DNA of 64,000 nt, taken from contig OY728158.1 of assembly GCA_963277665.1 (NCBI GenBank), positions 602,354,818 to 602,418,817 on the forward strand, given 5' to 3'. The translations under genes and the position numbers were made by a program. The stretch is from Viscum album. Its lineage: Eukaryota; Streptophyta; Magnoliopsida; Santalales; Viscaceae. Under the pieces are notes generated by a model. The model was not told where the DNA came from. It searched no databases and saw only the letters and a list, made by a program, of their open reading frames with translations. Position 1 is the first letter of the stretch, and every line of letters starts with the position of its first letter. Shown here piece by piece: positions 11,256 through 23,772 of this stretch.

Positions 11256-13455
11256 GATCCAAGGGACGTATCATGCTATCCCTAAAACCTTGTACAGGAA
11301 GTGCACCTGGCACAAAGTGACTGTGCTAAAATTGTTCAACAACTAGTAAAAATTAGTGGAATTTGTTATGACCGACAACCTATTAGTATATTCTTCATGG
11401 AATAGAACTTAGTGGTGAACCAACTAAAATTGTTTCGTGGTCCTTCTACGTGTGAATGTTTAAATTACTTCACATTAACAACCAATAGATTTAACAAGTT
11501 CCTACTAATATGGGAACAAGATCTGTCACTTTAAAATAAAAATTTGACACCCTGATTCACCCCTCCCATCTGAGGGTGTTCTGAGGTCCTTCACCACATG
11601 CTCCAAGCTCAAAATCCTCCAAATATCCCAAGTATCATGAATTAGTGTTAAATATGTGTGATAATTTACTTTTTACCATATCCTTATAGGTTACATCTAT
11701 AAAAGCACTAATGTGCCAAAGCATGGGTGAGTACTAAAACTCATTAGGTTTTTCCCAATGTCTTCCCTACTAAAGCCACTAGGATAGAAAAATTTAGTAC
11801 ATTTATATGAAATAGTTTATATAAAAAAATTTCTAAAATATTTTATATAAAATTATAAACAAGTTCCAATACAACAATTTTCTCAAGATATCCACAATTT
11901 CCATGGTAAGTAACCAAAAAATAATTTTAAACCCATTTCACAAGTTCAATTTTGGTAGGGGAAAGCCCCGACCTTTATCTATCTTATAAATGATGGGGGA
12001 GACTTATTACCCTTATCCATTTTATGGGGGAAATCCCTAACCCTTATCTATCCCAAAATGATGGGGGAGACTTCTTACCCTTAACAATTTTCATGGGGGA
12101 AATCCCTAACCATTATCCATCCTAGAATGATGGGAGAGACTCCACACCCTTTTCTACCTAAAATGCAAATGAACACACACAACTAAATGAAACAATTTTG
12201 ATGGGGGAGAAAGTACTAACCCTTATCAGTCCTAGATTGATAGTGGAGACTTCTTACCCTTATTCATCCTAAATGAATATGAAAAAACACATCCTTTTAT
12301 ACCCAATAAAAATTCCAAACCAATCATTTCAACCATTTAAAATTTATTTCTATAAACCGTACTTTTATTTAAAATATTTCAATGAAACCATTTACCACAA
12401 TTCTAGTAAATATACATTTTAAAATCAACATTTTATAATCTAGAAACCAATTTAAATTTCCATAAAATGACCAATTTTCCATAATTCTCTAAACCGCCAC
12501 TAAATATTCTTTCTAATAAGAAATTCATATAAATAACACAACCAATTTTAATCAAAAAAAATTAATTTTAAATTAGTCCTTCACGTTTTAAATAGAGGAG
12601 TCGAGAGTGAATCCACCTATCTTGAGAATTTTTGAAAAAGTGATAAACAACATGGAAAACATCACAAAAACCAAGTTGAATATTTATAAACCTTCTTTAT
12701 ATCTCCTAACCTATCATAAACCAATCCAAATATAATTATATTTGATATCCACAACCTTACATCTAACTATAGTGGGTGTAGATCTAAGAAATTGAGAGAG
12801 AGGGAGAAGTAGATCTAAGAAAACATCAAGAATAACCAAGAATGATCACTTAACATGAAGAATAAACTTCTAAACACCAAGGGAAGCCTTCAGATAAACG
12901 GTAGAACCTTCCTTAAATTTTGGGAAATAAAAATCCCAAGTTAGGTATGCATAAAGGAAAAATGAGTGGCTTAAAGGAAAAAATGATTGAGATCAACTTT
13001 TTAAGGAGGAGGTTTCTTACCGCCCATGGTTTAGTCACAAGGTTAGGTGAACCGTGCACTAACCATGCATTAGAAACAGCTAGAAAGATGATCCTCACAT
13101 GGTCATCTTACACAGCCTCCAAACCATGCACCAACCATGTTTAAGCCACTACCTAAAAAATACCAAATCCATTTTTCAAAGCGCATAGTTTCTCCTTAGT
13201 GAACGCACAGTTTGGAAAAACTGTGCGTCATCCGTGTGCCTTCCCTTTTTCCAATATATCACTATGCATGGTTTCTGGTAATTTTTTCATGGTTTACACA
13301 AACCATTAATCACCCATACACCCATATAAAATCCCTAAAAACTCTAAAAAATTTCTCCAAACTCTCCCAAAATTCACCCTTATACTTAATATACTTAAAA
13401 ATCATAAATAAATGGTTACTTACCAAAAACTAGGGGTGATAAATTCTCCCCACCA

Positions 13456-14400
13456 TCAGTATTTATATCCCCCAAAAATAGAAAACCATCATTACCCTAA
13501 AAGAGTTAAAAAAATTTCTCTTTCATTTCCTTCTTGCATTCCTAAGTATCTTCCTAAATTTGATTATGTTTCCACAAACCCCGCACTTGACTGATGATTT
13601 TTCCACACAATACTTTCTCTTTCCTATCTACAATCCATACTAGGATATGTACCAACTAAGCATCCATTCTAGGTCAATATGATCCCATAGGATCACATGG
13701 TTAAGGTCAGGCTGATACCTTTTCAATTGAGATACATGAAACACATTATGAAACATACTGAATAGTAGTGGCAATTCCAACCGATATGCCACCTCTCCAA
13801 CCCATTACAGTATCTTAAAAGGGACTATGTATCATGGAGATAACTTTCCCTACTTCCCAAAACATCGATGTCCAAGCCTTGGAGAAATCATCAACAATAC
13901 ATGATCACTAACTGCGAACAAAAATGACCATCAATGATGATACGCATAATATTTCTGATGAATCTGAGCCATATCCATCCTATTTTTGATTAAATAAATA
14001 TTCTCCATTGTTTCTTGGAAAATAATTGGCCCAACTACTGAAGTGTCACATTTTTACACCCAAAAAAGGGAAAAAAGATATGGATTCCCACATAATTATT
14101 CAAAAATATCCATATGTATTGATTCTTGATAGCTGTTGTTATAAGAGAACTCTACTAAGTGTATGTGCTCTTCCCATGGGCCACCCAAATCCATTAAACA
14201 AGCTTGTAACATGTCTTCCAATGTTTGTATTTTCCTTTATGATTTCCCATCCATTTGATAATGACACCCTGTACTCATTTTCAACCGAGTCCCAAGGGAA
14301 TTATGTAAGGATTTCCAAAAATGAGACATAAAACTCAAATCTTTGTCTGATATGATAGAAATTGGCATTTCAAAAGAATCGTACCTCGCACCATAGATAT
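13456..14400 (-). pseudogene. Gypsy B pol remnant: integrase C-terminal half and chromodomain
   Basis: Minus-strand translation, moving leftward from about 14400, gives the end of a gypsy integrase core (ISDKDLSFMSHFWKSL, then YQMDG and TLEDML). It continues with the GPFKIL...VAYRLELP and HNVFHVSQLKRY segments that precede the chromodomain. A chromodomain relic (VDRKEKVL ... LWKHNQI) ends near 13560. The frame is broken by several stops, such as a TAA where the catalytic Glu of the integrase should be. Protease, RT, RNase H and the first part of integrase have been deleted. Confidence 0.8.
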
Positions 14401-15207
14401 TTCAACTTTATCATCCATAATAACTTGTTCTATTTCTTTATTGTGATTTCCCTGGTTGCAGTCCTGACTGAATGGTTTGAAAATCCTATGTGATGCTTGG
14501 GACCAAGTGTTGGTTCACTTATGGCTCAGGTGAAACACATTCTCAACAACCTCTTATGACTGGTTCCTATGACACCTATTAGGTGCCATTTTCTCAAAAT
14601 AAAACAATTTCATAAGTCTCACTCTATATTAACTAAATTTTTAACAATTTCAAATTCTAACACAACATACTATCAAAATAATTCTTTCCAAAAATCATCT
14701 TTTTCAAATGTTTAACCATTTTTGAAAAAAATATCAACTTACTTTTGAAAATATTACCATTTTAAAAATATCACGACCATTATATTTTTCGAAATCTTTC
14801 ATTCGAAAACAATTTACACATTTTTCAAAAATCAAAACATTGAACCAAATCATAAATTATTACTCAAAATGATGTATGCATTCCTAGTGGTAAGTAATTC
14901 CTCTAATTCATGTCATGCTCGTCTCATTGGCTAAAACCATGACAATGAGATTCCAAATCCTATAAGTGTCTCAAAAACACATATTTACCAAACTCCATGG
15001 CAACTTGAAGTTTAGTATAAAAAGGTTAGCTACATCTTTTTATGCTCTATATTTCAAGTTCCGACAATCCTACTCATTTATATGATACCAACTCAAGGAA
15101 TAGACTATAATGAATTGAACTATAATACCAAAAACTAATACAAGGTTAAAGACCAACCAAGACTTAGACCACTTTCTCCACAAAGGAAAGTCCAAAATGA
15201 TACCACT
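14401..15207 (-). other. Gypsy B leader and primer-binding region, no gene seen
   Basis: AT-rich sequence with A-rich and TTTTGAAAA-like tracts. No recognisable gag. Next to the right LTR, 15196-15203 reads TGATACCA, the reverse complement of an initiator-Met primer site. The deletion joining pol to the leader is somewhere near 14400-14600. Confidence 0.55.
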
Positions 15208-17397
15208 CGTAATAACCCACCCCTTCTCATTGGCTTAAGAAGGTGATGGAAGGTTACTTGGACTTAATATACATCCCTAAGATTCCAAAGGATGGAAATA
15301 AATACCGAAGGGTTTCAATATACATGGGGGATGATTTTACATTTGAAAATTAAAACAAAAAACCAAAAAATGATAACCAAATAAAACACTACATGATGCA
15401 TGATAAAAATGAAAGACAAATCAAATATTTCATTTATATCAAACCAACCAAAGTGTAACACAATGAAAGACAAACAAACATCAAAGTAAATAGTGGAATA
15501 CAAACTACAAGTCTCCATGAAAACCACATAACTCCAAGGATCCACATGATCCAAGATCCAATTCCTCCAAACAACCAAAGTATAATGAAGTAGAGATAAA
15601 TATGTGTGATACTTTACCTTTTCCCATATCTTAATAAACAACATCTAAAAAGCACTAAAGTGACAAAGAAGGGGTGAGTACTAAAACTTAGTAGGTTTTC
15701 CACAATGACTTCTCTACTCACACCACTAGGATAGAACAAGTTAGCACATTTATATAAAATAGTTTATATAAAACAATTTCTAAAATATTTTAGATAAAAA
15801 TATAATCAAGTTCTAATAAAATAGTTCTCTCAAGATAACCCAATTTTTCAAGGGAAGTAAATAAACAATATATTAAAACCCATTTCACAAGTTCAATTTT
15901 GGTGGGAGAAAGCACTGGCCCTTATCCACACCAGAAATGATGGGGGAGACTTCTTACCCTTAATCATTTTGATAGGACAAAGTACTAAACCTTATCCATC
16001 CTAGAATGATGGGGGATACTTCTTACCCTTAACCATTTTCACAGGAAAAATTCTTAACCCTTATCCATCCCAGAATGATGGGGTAGAATCTATAACCTTA
16101 TTCGCCTTGGATGCACATGAACACACACACATATAAATGAACCAATTTTAATGGGGGAGAAATCCCTAACCCTTATCCATCCCAAAATTATGGGAGAGAC
16201 TTCTTACCCTTATTCTTCCCGAATGTATATGAACACACACAAACTTTTATGCCCACTCCCAATGCCAAAACCAATCATTTAAACCATTTCAAATTTATTT
16301 CAATAAAACCTTAATTTTATTTAAAAATCTCAGTGAAACCATTTACCATAATTCTAGAAAATATACATTTTAAAATCAGAATTTTAAAATCAAGAAACCA
16401 ATTTAACTTTCCAAAAATGATAAATTTTACACAATTATCTAAACCATAACTAAAGAGGGTTTACAACAAGAGATTTACATAAATATCACAACCAATTTCA
16501 ATGAAAATAATAAATTTTAAACCAATCCTTAAAGTTCAAAATAAATGGGTCGAGAGTGAAGCCACCTACCTCGATAGTTTTGAAGAAAATGATAAACGTC
16601 ACAAAAAAGGTAACAAAAACTAGGTTGAATCCTCATGAACCCACCTTACATTTCTTCCCCTATCATAAAACAAGCTAAATAAAATCATATTTGGCATCCA
16701 ATATCTTAGATTTACCCAAAGTAGGAGTAGATCTAAGAAACTGAGAGAGAGGGTGAAGTAGATTTAAGAAAATATCAAGAAATACCAAGAACGATCACTT
16801 ATCATTATGAATAATCTTCTTAACACCAAGGTAAGCCTTAATATCACCTTCAGATCGATGGGAGAACCTTACTTCGCCTTTGGGAATCAAAATACTGAGT
16901 TAGGGCTGCATAGGATAAAAAATGAGTGGGTTAAAACAAAAAATGAGTTATATCCACTCTTTAAGTAGGTGGTTTCTTGCTATGCATGGTTTAGTCATGC
17001 AGTTAGGAAAAGCATGTTCTAACCATGCATTAGCCACCACCTCAAGGATGATCCTAGAATTGTCATCTCGCATGGTCTCCAAACCAGGCGCTAACCATGC
17101 CGAATCCACTACAACAAAAATACCAAGGCCATTTTTAAAAGAACATTGTTTCTCTTTAGTGGATGTATGGTTTGAAAAAACCATGTTCCGCCCATGCTCC
17201 TTCCCTCCCCCTATCTCACTATGCATGATTTACTTCAAGTGTTACATGGTTTCTACAAACCGTGCACCTACCGTGCTCCAGTAGAAAAGCCCCAAAAACT
17301 CTCAATTTTTTTTCAAACTCTCCCAAAATTCACCCTTATAATTTATATACTTAAAATTAATAAATGAAGGGTTAATTACCAAAAAATGGGGCTGATA
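15208..17397 (-). repeat. Gypsy B 5' LTR (right copy)
   Basis: About 2190 bp, homologous to the interrupted left LTR and uninterrupted at the place where C inserted (near 15550). It ends GGGCTGATA. It includes the ~69-bp GATGGGGGAGACTT repeats (15900-16240) and a region rich in AACCATG/CATGGTT boxes (16980-17280). Short ORFs here are not conserved with the left copy and are not taken as genes. Confidence 0.87.
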
Positions 17398-18799
17398 TAT
17401 TAGTTAGTGGAGAATGAAAATAAAACAAAGGAGCTTGAGTAATAATGTTACATCTTATTTTGGTAAATCCTCTTAGTTTTCACCAAAGGAATTTTTTAGA
17501 TAGATTTATTCCCAAAGGGAGGATTCTAGGATCAGGGGAGGGATTTTGGGAGCTCATTTGATAATAGTTTGGGTAATAAAAAGGGATCGAGAGGTGTGAA
17601 TAAGGGGGAGGGTTCAATGTTTTTTTAGTAGAGGAGGATTGACATTCTTGTAAATTTTTGAAAAAGGAATTCCCCCCATGTTTTCCCATGAAAAGTGGAT
17701 CCAATAATGGTATAAATATAATAAAAGGGAGGATAAGTTCTAAATATGCACAACCAATGTATTTTGGACACGTTTTTAGGTCATTTTGGGCCTTAACTTT
17801 AAAGTTTTTTCCCTTTTTTTGTTATTTTCCCTCTTAATCATTGTAATTAATTTTAATCACTTTCATTAATATTTTTGATCAAAAAATAATTTAACAATAT
17901 TATAAATTATAAATTATTTTGAGTCCAAATATTTAATCATTTTTTAAATTCCAATTATATAATTTGTAGAAATTAATTTAAAATTGACCCCATAGACATG
18001 TCATGATAACGAGTTTTTTTAGGAAAAATATTTAAAAGTTTGTAATGTTTTGATATCCGGTTTCAATGTGAAATTGGTTCCAATGAAATAAATTGGATTA
18101 ATTTATGAACAAATAATATCATTACACTTTAAAACAAAGTTAAAATATAAATTAACTATAAAAGTTAATTAGATGAAAGAGCAGTTTTGAATTAAAACTC
18201 AATATTTTTCTCTATTCATCCAAAAAATGAAGTTTTTTTTTCCAGAAAATACAAACAATTCACCCTAAGATAATTTGTGAAATTATGAAAAAAATTAAGT
18301 TTATTTTATCAAATTAAATTTTTAAGTGTACCAAATTAATTTTATTATTGTTCATAGAAGGACATAAAAAATAGTTTTTTAAGAAAATAATATTTTCAAA
18401 AATATAAATACTTTACTAAAAATTGTATGTATTATTATCAATGTGATTTTTCTATATAAAAACATTATAAATAATATTTAAAAATTATTTATTACTATTT
18501 ATATTAGTAAGTTTAATATCTATGTTATAACTATCCTGTTTAAATAATTATAACAATAAAATGTTGTTTCATAGAAGCTCAGTGTTGCATGTAATGAAAG
18601 CCAAGTCAGTGTTACATGTAGTGTAAGAATAACTTGTTATATAATATAAGGATAGTTTTAATTAGTGTAGTTTTCAATGCAATGAATCTAAAAAATTAAT
18701 TTATTTGAGAAAAAAGTCTAATAAAAAATCAGGGTGTTACATTCTACCCCCTTAAAATGATTTCCCCATAAATTTTTTCATTATGATACAAAAAAAGAG

Positions 18800-20010
18800 T
18801 ATAATTATACCTCATAATATCCTCAAGTTCCCATGTTTATTCCTCTAACTAATGATTTCTCTAAAAAACTTTAACTAGGTGAGTGGTCTTATTTTATATA
18901 ACTTTCTCTGTACAATCCAAAATTTCAACTGGTTGTTCCTCAAAAGAAAGATACTACTCCAGCAGTATGAATTCTGAGATCAATATATGGGAAGGGTATG
19001 GTAAGTAATTCCTTAAGATAGATACATTGAAAACATCATTTACTTGATAGATATTTAGTGGATGTTCTAAGCGATAGGCTACCATTATGATATGATCAAG
19101 ATTATCAAAGTTACCAATATACCTAGGGATTAGTTTCCCTTTCTTCCTGAACCTCATAACCTTCTTCTATAGAGAAATTCGTAGAAAAACCTTCTCATAA
19201 AATTCAAATTCTAGGTTACACCAATGGTTATAAACATAAATTTTATAATGACTTTGAGTTTCCTTGATATGATGCAGAATAGTTCTAACCTTCTCTACCA
19301 TTTCTTCAGCTCTCTCAGGTCCCAAAATATTTATTTCTCCAACTTAATCTCTGCAAATTATAGATATACATTTTCCTATAGAGGTATTTACAAGGAGATA
19401 TTAGAATGCTTGAGTTAAATATATTGTTGTAATAAAACTCAAATAAAGGAAGGTATTTTTCCCAACCATATTTGAAATCCAAAAAATTGTATCTTAACAC
19501 ATCCTCTAGTGTTTGGATTATTCTTTTAGACTGACCATCCATCTGAGGATGATAATCAGTGGTGAAACAAAACTCCATATCAAGTTCTTGATAAATAATT
19601 TTCTATAACTTTGAGGTAAAATTCAGATCCTAATCATATAAAATAGAATGTGGTACTCCATGTAACATTAATACTTCCTTAATTTATATCTTGGAAATCT
19701 GATCTTAAGATAAGTCTTCTCTAAAAGTGATGAAGTATTTTGACTTAGTAAGGTGACCAAATACCATCCATATAGAATTAAACCCTTTAGAGGTTTTAGG
19801 GAGTCCAAAGACATTATCCATAATGATATTATCCCATTAACATTCTAGTATGAGTAATAGATGAAACATACCCTTAGAATTTTGTATTTCATCCTTTACT
19901 TACTAGAATACCAAGTACTGAAATTCAACCTCAGTGATATCCCTCTTCATTCCATCCCACCAGAAGTATTCTTTCAAGTATATATACATTTTCATACTTC
20001 CAGGATGAAT
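18800..20010 (-). pseudogene. Gypsy A integrase and chromodomain
   Basis: Decayed end of pol. From the right: the zinc-domain tail EYFWWDGMKRDI near 19990-19956, a degraded integrase core, then YHPQMDGQSKRIIQTLED at about 19570-19500. The catalytic glutamate of the usual QSERTIQ motif is Lys (AAA). The LPLFEF segment follows, then GKLIPRYIG ... VAYRLEHP ... NVSILRNYLP (19157-18990) and a chromodomain (EEQPVEILD ... NKTTHLVKVF) at about 18950-18800. Several in-frame stops and frameshifts. In related elements the chromodomain directs insertion to heterochromatin. Confidence 0.85.
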
Positions 20011-22110
20011 ATAAAATGAAGAACTATGAGATTACTCTAACAAATACTTCTTCAAATCCGGTATGGATGGAACACATTCATGGTTCTTTAATTTTATCAT
20101 TTTATCCTAATCAAGGTTAAACTCTATAACATATCTGACCTTATTTTGAAGCTCTATATCTTCCTTCTGTTCCTCTTTGATCTTCACTTAGATAGAGGTA
20201 TGAACATTCAATTGAGAAAGATCAGATTTTCCCCTTCCTTCAACATTTTCAGATCCATCCTTTTAAAATCCAAAAATATTGGTTCTTTTACGATCCTTAT
20301 AATGGATAAGATAGCATGATCATTTTTACTCAAAGCACCAGTCACCTTGTTTTATTTTCTAGGGTGGTAAGGTATTGAGAAATCATAATCCTTTATTATC
20401 TCTAACTATCTTATCTAATGCATGTTCATCTCCTTCTGTGTGACTATATATTTCATAATTTTATGATTGGTATATATATCACACCATTCTCCATAAATAT
20501 AATGTCTTCATATATTTAATGAAAAAATTACCACTGATTACTCCAAATCATGAGTTGGGTAATTTTGCATGTGGATATTCAATTGTTGCAAGGCATAAGC
20601 AATAACCATGTTATTCTACATAAGAACACATCTCAATCACTTCATGGATACATCACTATAAATTAAAAACCCTTCACCACTATAGGGTAATTTAAGAAAA
20701 TGTGCACTAACCAACCTTCTTTTTAGTTACCTAAAATTTTCCTCACGTTCATCTATCTAGAGGAACTTATAACCCTTCCAAGTTTACTTGGATAGAGGAT
20801 TTAATAGTCGTGAGAAATTCTCCAAAAACCTTCAATAATATCAATATAATCTAAGAAAACTATGGATATAAGTCACAATGGTTGGTCTAGGCCAACATTC
20901 AATAGCTTACATATTTTATGAATCTACTGCTATGACATCTATTAAGATTATTTGACCCAAAAATGAAATATTTTGCAGCAAAAATTTATACATTGTAAAT
21001 TTTTCATACAAATTATCCTTACTCATGGTCTTTTGTAAAATTATAAAGTGGTCTTCATGATCTTACTTTCTCTTTGAATGGATAATAATATCATCGATAA
21101 ATACTTCCACAAACTGATTTAGATAATCACTTAAGACTATTTTAATCAAATACATGAAGATAAAAATGGAATTAGTAATACCCAAAGGAATCACTATATA
21201 TTTATAGTGTCCCTACCTTATACGGAATTCCTTATTGGGTTTATCCTCTTTATTGAACCTCAATTTATGATATCCAAAATGAAGGTCAATCTTTAATAAG
21301 TATTGAGATCTACGTAGTTGATCAAACAATTCATTAATACGAGGAAGAGGATAATTGTTCCTGATCACAATCTTGTTCAACTCTCGATAATCAATATAGA
21401 GTCTCATTGATCCATATTTCTTTTTCATGAAGAGAAAATTTGAACCCCAAGGTGACACACTTGGCCAAATTAATCCCATGTCATGTTTTTCCTAGAGTTG
21501 CTTCTTCAATTAGTACAACTCAATTGGGGACATTCTATAGGTATTCTTTGAAATTGGTGCAAAACCTGGTATGAGTTATATTAAGAACTAAACTTCACGT
21601 TTTGGTGGAAGGCTAGAAAAATATTCTGGGAACATATCCATTTTTTTTCAAATAATAGAAATATCATCAATTTTGAGTTTCTCCCCAACCATTTGAGACA
21701 AAAATGTCTTATGAATGGTAATTAATACCCATACACTAGATTCAATATATATAGGAAGTTCATACTTATCATCACATTAATATACAATCATAGGTTGGTT
21801 TGAAATATCAAACGTAACTTCTTTTCCTCGACAATTGATGTTTGATTTATGTGGATAAATATATTCCATACCTAAGAAGACATCAAATTCAACCAGGGGA
21901 AGAATGAAAAGATTTTTTGGAAGTCAATTCCCACAAACATAAACTGGAGACGAATCATAGAATTGTGATGAAATAATCATTCCATTAAGGGTACATACTG
22001 CTAATTCCACATCTAATAATTTGGGTGGAATATTAATAGACATATAAAATTATTTATATATTAAATAGTGGGTATATATAGAATCAAATAGGACATTAGT
22101 AGTTCTATAG
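20011..22110 (-). pseudogene. Gypsy A protease, reverse transcriptase and RNase H
   Basis: The protease relic at about 22100-22070 reads VLFDSIYTHYLI, where the catalytic DSG has become DSI. RT is clearest at 21479-21213 ([41 protein letters not shown]). The catalytic box FIDDIIIHSK is at about 21104-21075. RNase H follows with GEGFLIYSDVS near 20680-20650, corresponding to the usual YTDAS. Many stops and frameshifts interrupt the frame, so no active enzyme is expected. The order is that of Ty3/gypsy. Confidence 0.85.
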
Positions 22111-22239
22111 TGGATGAAAAGTGTACCTTTCACCTTGTTTTTATAGAAACCCTTGTCAAAAATGGTGATTACATTAGATTTACCCTTATCCATCAGTTTA
22201 AGAGGTTGGTGACACCGATCATCATCACCATCCCTCAGG

Positions 22240-23330
22240 CTTGGGAATTGGTTAGCATAATGCCCATACTTCTTACACTTAAAGCATTAAAGTGTGTGAG
22301 GTGCATTCTATGAAACTTTCCCTCTATTTGAATCATTGGACAACATCTTCCCATCAGTGTGACAATAAATTACCCAATGGCCTTCCCTTACTCACTTAAA
22401 ACACTTATTAGACTCCATAATACAATTCCCTCAATGATTATTTCCATACTTAGATTATAAATAAAGGATCATATTCTTCTCTCCATGGTTTTTAGATTTT
22501 TCTTTGAAATCCATATTCCTTTTCTTGTTAAAACCTTGAGATTGATGCATAACTCCAACATACATTTCAAATTTTATTGCACAATTCAAAATCTCTTCAT
22601 AGATACTAAAGTCACACATAGCCAACAAACTTCTAACAATTAACTTTAAGCTACTAAATAACCTATCAACTTTACTTTTGGGTTGGATGATAATTCCAAA
22701 AACATACCTCATAAGTCTTGTGAAATTATACTCATAAGTACCAACATATTCATAATCATTTTAATTCAAATCAAGGAATTAATTTTCCATATTAATATTA
22801 ATAACATGAGTAAAGTACTTATTTAAGAATAAATTCTTGAACTCATCCCAATCCATGGATTCAATTTCATCTTGCTTACCTATATTCTTAATTAGAGTCC
22901 ACCACCATTCTGCTTTAAATTTTAACTGATAAACAAAAAAATGAATTTATCATGATAAAAAAATGGAGAATGGAGAATATCATCTTAGTGGTACTGATAC
23001 AATGTCCATAAACAAGTGGATTAGAAGACCCACTTAAATAAGGAGAACTTTGCCTTATGAGGGACTCAACAAAACATTGTTCTGTCCTTTTCTCGTTTGG
23101 AATCTTAGTATGATTCATATATTGATAAAACTATGTGTGCATAGAAACAAGGGTTTTAATTCAATCTCCCATATCATTTGGATGCTCAGGAGACCACTCA
23201 TTGCATTTTCCTTCTCAATTACAATTGACATAGTTCCTTTGGGTTCTAGATATTGAATAAAACCAAAAATCATAGAGAAAGAAATAGTTTTCATTGTGAG
23301 GAACCACATAATCATGAAAAACCACTTACA
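22240..23330 (-). pseudogene. Gypsy A Gag with decayed zinc knuckles
   Basis: Pieces of Ty3/gypsy Gag on the minus strand. SSNPLVYGHCISTTKMIF (about 23025-22970) matches the N-terminal capsid segment. QPKSKVDRLFSSLK ... YEEILNCAIKFE (22700-22580) matches the capsid end. A zinc knuckle at about 22406-22365 has its second Cys changed to a stop (TGT to TGA). Another at about 22285-22245 reads CFKCKKYGHYANQF with the final Cys lost. Frameshifts separate the pieces. Confidence 0.75.
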
Positions 23331-23760
23331 TGATGTCTAAATTGTGACACCTTACTTAATATATGAGAAACTAAGCTTATTATAGGTTATTCATATCCAA
23401 AATATTTTTAAAACCTTCATATTGGTTTATGAAGAGTCCATGAATTCCCAAAGAATATCCCCTAGAAGAGCCAAACCAGGTGTGCAGAAAGGACCAAAAT
23501 CGTGTACCAGGTTACAATCAAGTTAGTCCCAACATACCTTGACTGAGTTGTTAATCCTAGGAATATTTTTTCTAGAACCATTTCCACTTTTAGTATCAAC
23601 ACAAATATTTACTTCAAGGAAACCACTCTCTTAATCTTTTACCAAGTTCCATAAAATTTTACTATACTTTTCATTATCCTTATACTTATCTATATAAATA
23701 TCCTTAGGGTTATCACTAAGGTTTTCTTGTCCTAGTTTACAAAGGTTAAATAAATTTTGA

Positions 23761-23770
23761 TCTGATACCA
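23761..23770 (-). other. Gypsy A primer-binding site
   Basis: TCTGATACCA on the plus strand, which is TGGTATCAGA on the minus strand, lies two bases inside the 5' LTR. It matches the initiator-Met tRNA complement and fixes the minus orientation. Confidence 0.88.
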
Positions 23771-23772
23771 AC

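Larger units (their letters stand above)
5845..11595. mobile_element. Insertion C: 1.5-kb solo-LTR-like element in gypsy B's LTR, hosting copia D
   Basis: Compared with the uninterrupted LTR at about 15550, the left copy carries extra DNA flanked by direct repeats ACATG (5840-5844 and 11596-11600). Removing D and its target duplication leaves exactly 1500 bp (5845-7009 and 11261-11595). The sequence begins TTGGACCCAAGG (preceded by TG of the duplicated flank). Its end, CACCCCTCCCATCTGAGGGT then GTTCTGAGGTCCTTCACC, resembles the pyrimidine-rich ends of copia LTRs such as D's. No ORF, terminal inverted repeats or poly(A) is visible. A solo copia LTR is the best guess. Its termini look non-canonical if the ACATG duplication is taken literally. 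Confidence 0.6.
5504..13441 (-). repeat. Gypsy B 3' LTR (left copy), interrupted by insertion C
   Basis: Homologous to 15208-17397. Subtracting the C insertion and its duplicated 5 bp leaves about 2182 bp, against 2190 bp in the other copy. LTR sequence lies at 5504-5844 and 11596-13441. It contains ~69-bp tandem repeats with GATGGGGGAGACTT and TTACCCTTA boxes (about 11950-12270; matching block at 15900-16240). Near its end is an 11-bp perfect inverted repeat at 13203-13228. Confidence 0.87.
5504..17397 (-). mobile_element. Gypsy B: internally deleted Ty3/gypsy nested in gypsy A's LTR
   Basis: Two direct repeats of about 2.19 kb flank a 1.77-kb internal remnant. The left LTR (5504-13441, interrupted by C and D) begins TGTGACATCC; the right LTR (15208-17397) begins CGTAATAACCC. 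A minus-strand primer-binding-like site (TGGTATCA) lies at 15196-15203, and a minus-strand polypurine tract (GGTGGGGAGAAT) sits beside the left LTR at about 13442-13455. The orientation is therefore minus. The internal remnant keeps only the integrase end and chromodomain of pol. Sequence homologous to A's LTR continues on both sides. I could not read an exact target duplication. Confidence 0.85.
2896..18741 (-). repeat. Gypsy A 3' LTR (left copy), interrupted by element B
   Basis: Aligns with the right copy at 23773-27656: both begin TATAGYGACCCTC on the plus strand, and the left one ends CAGGGTGTTACA next to the polypurine tract. The LTR sequence occupies 2896 to about 5503 and about 17398-18741, roughly 3.95 kb in total; element B fills the gap. 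On the minus strand the LTR begins TGTAACACCC. The two copies are clearly diverged along their whole length, so the insertion is old. Confidence 0.9.

Noticed and set aside
14026..14331. 101-codon plus-strand ORF in gypsy B
   Set aside because: It is antisense to readable integrase sequence on the minus strand.
16922..17284. 120-codon ORF in gypsy B right LTR
   Set aside because: Lies within an LTR, and the matching region of the left LTR (12920-13144) does not keep the frame beyond about 75 codons.
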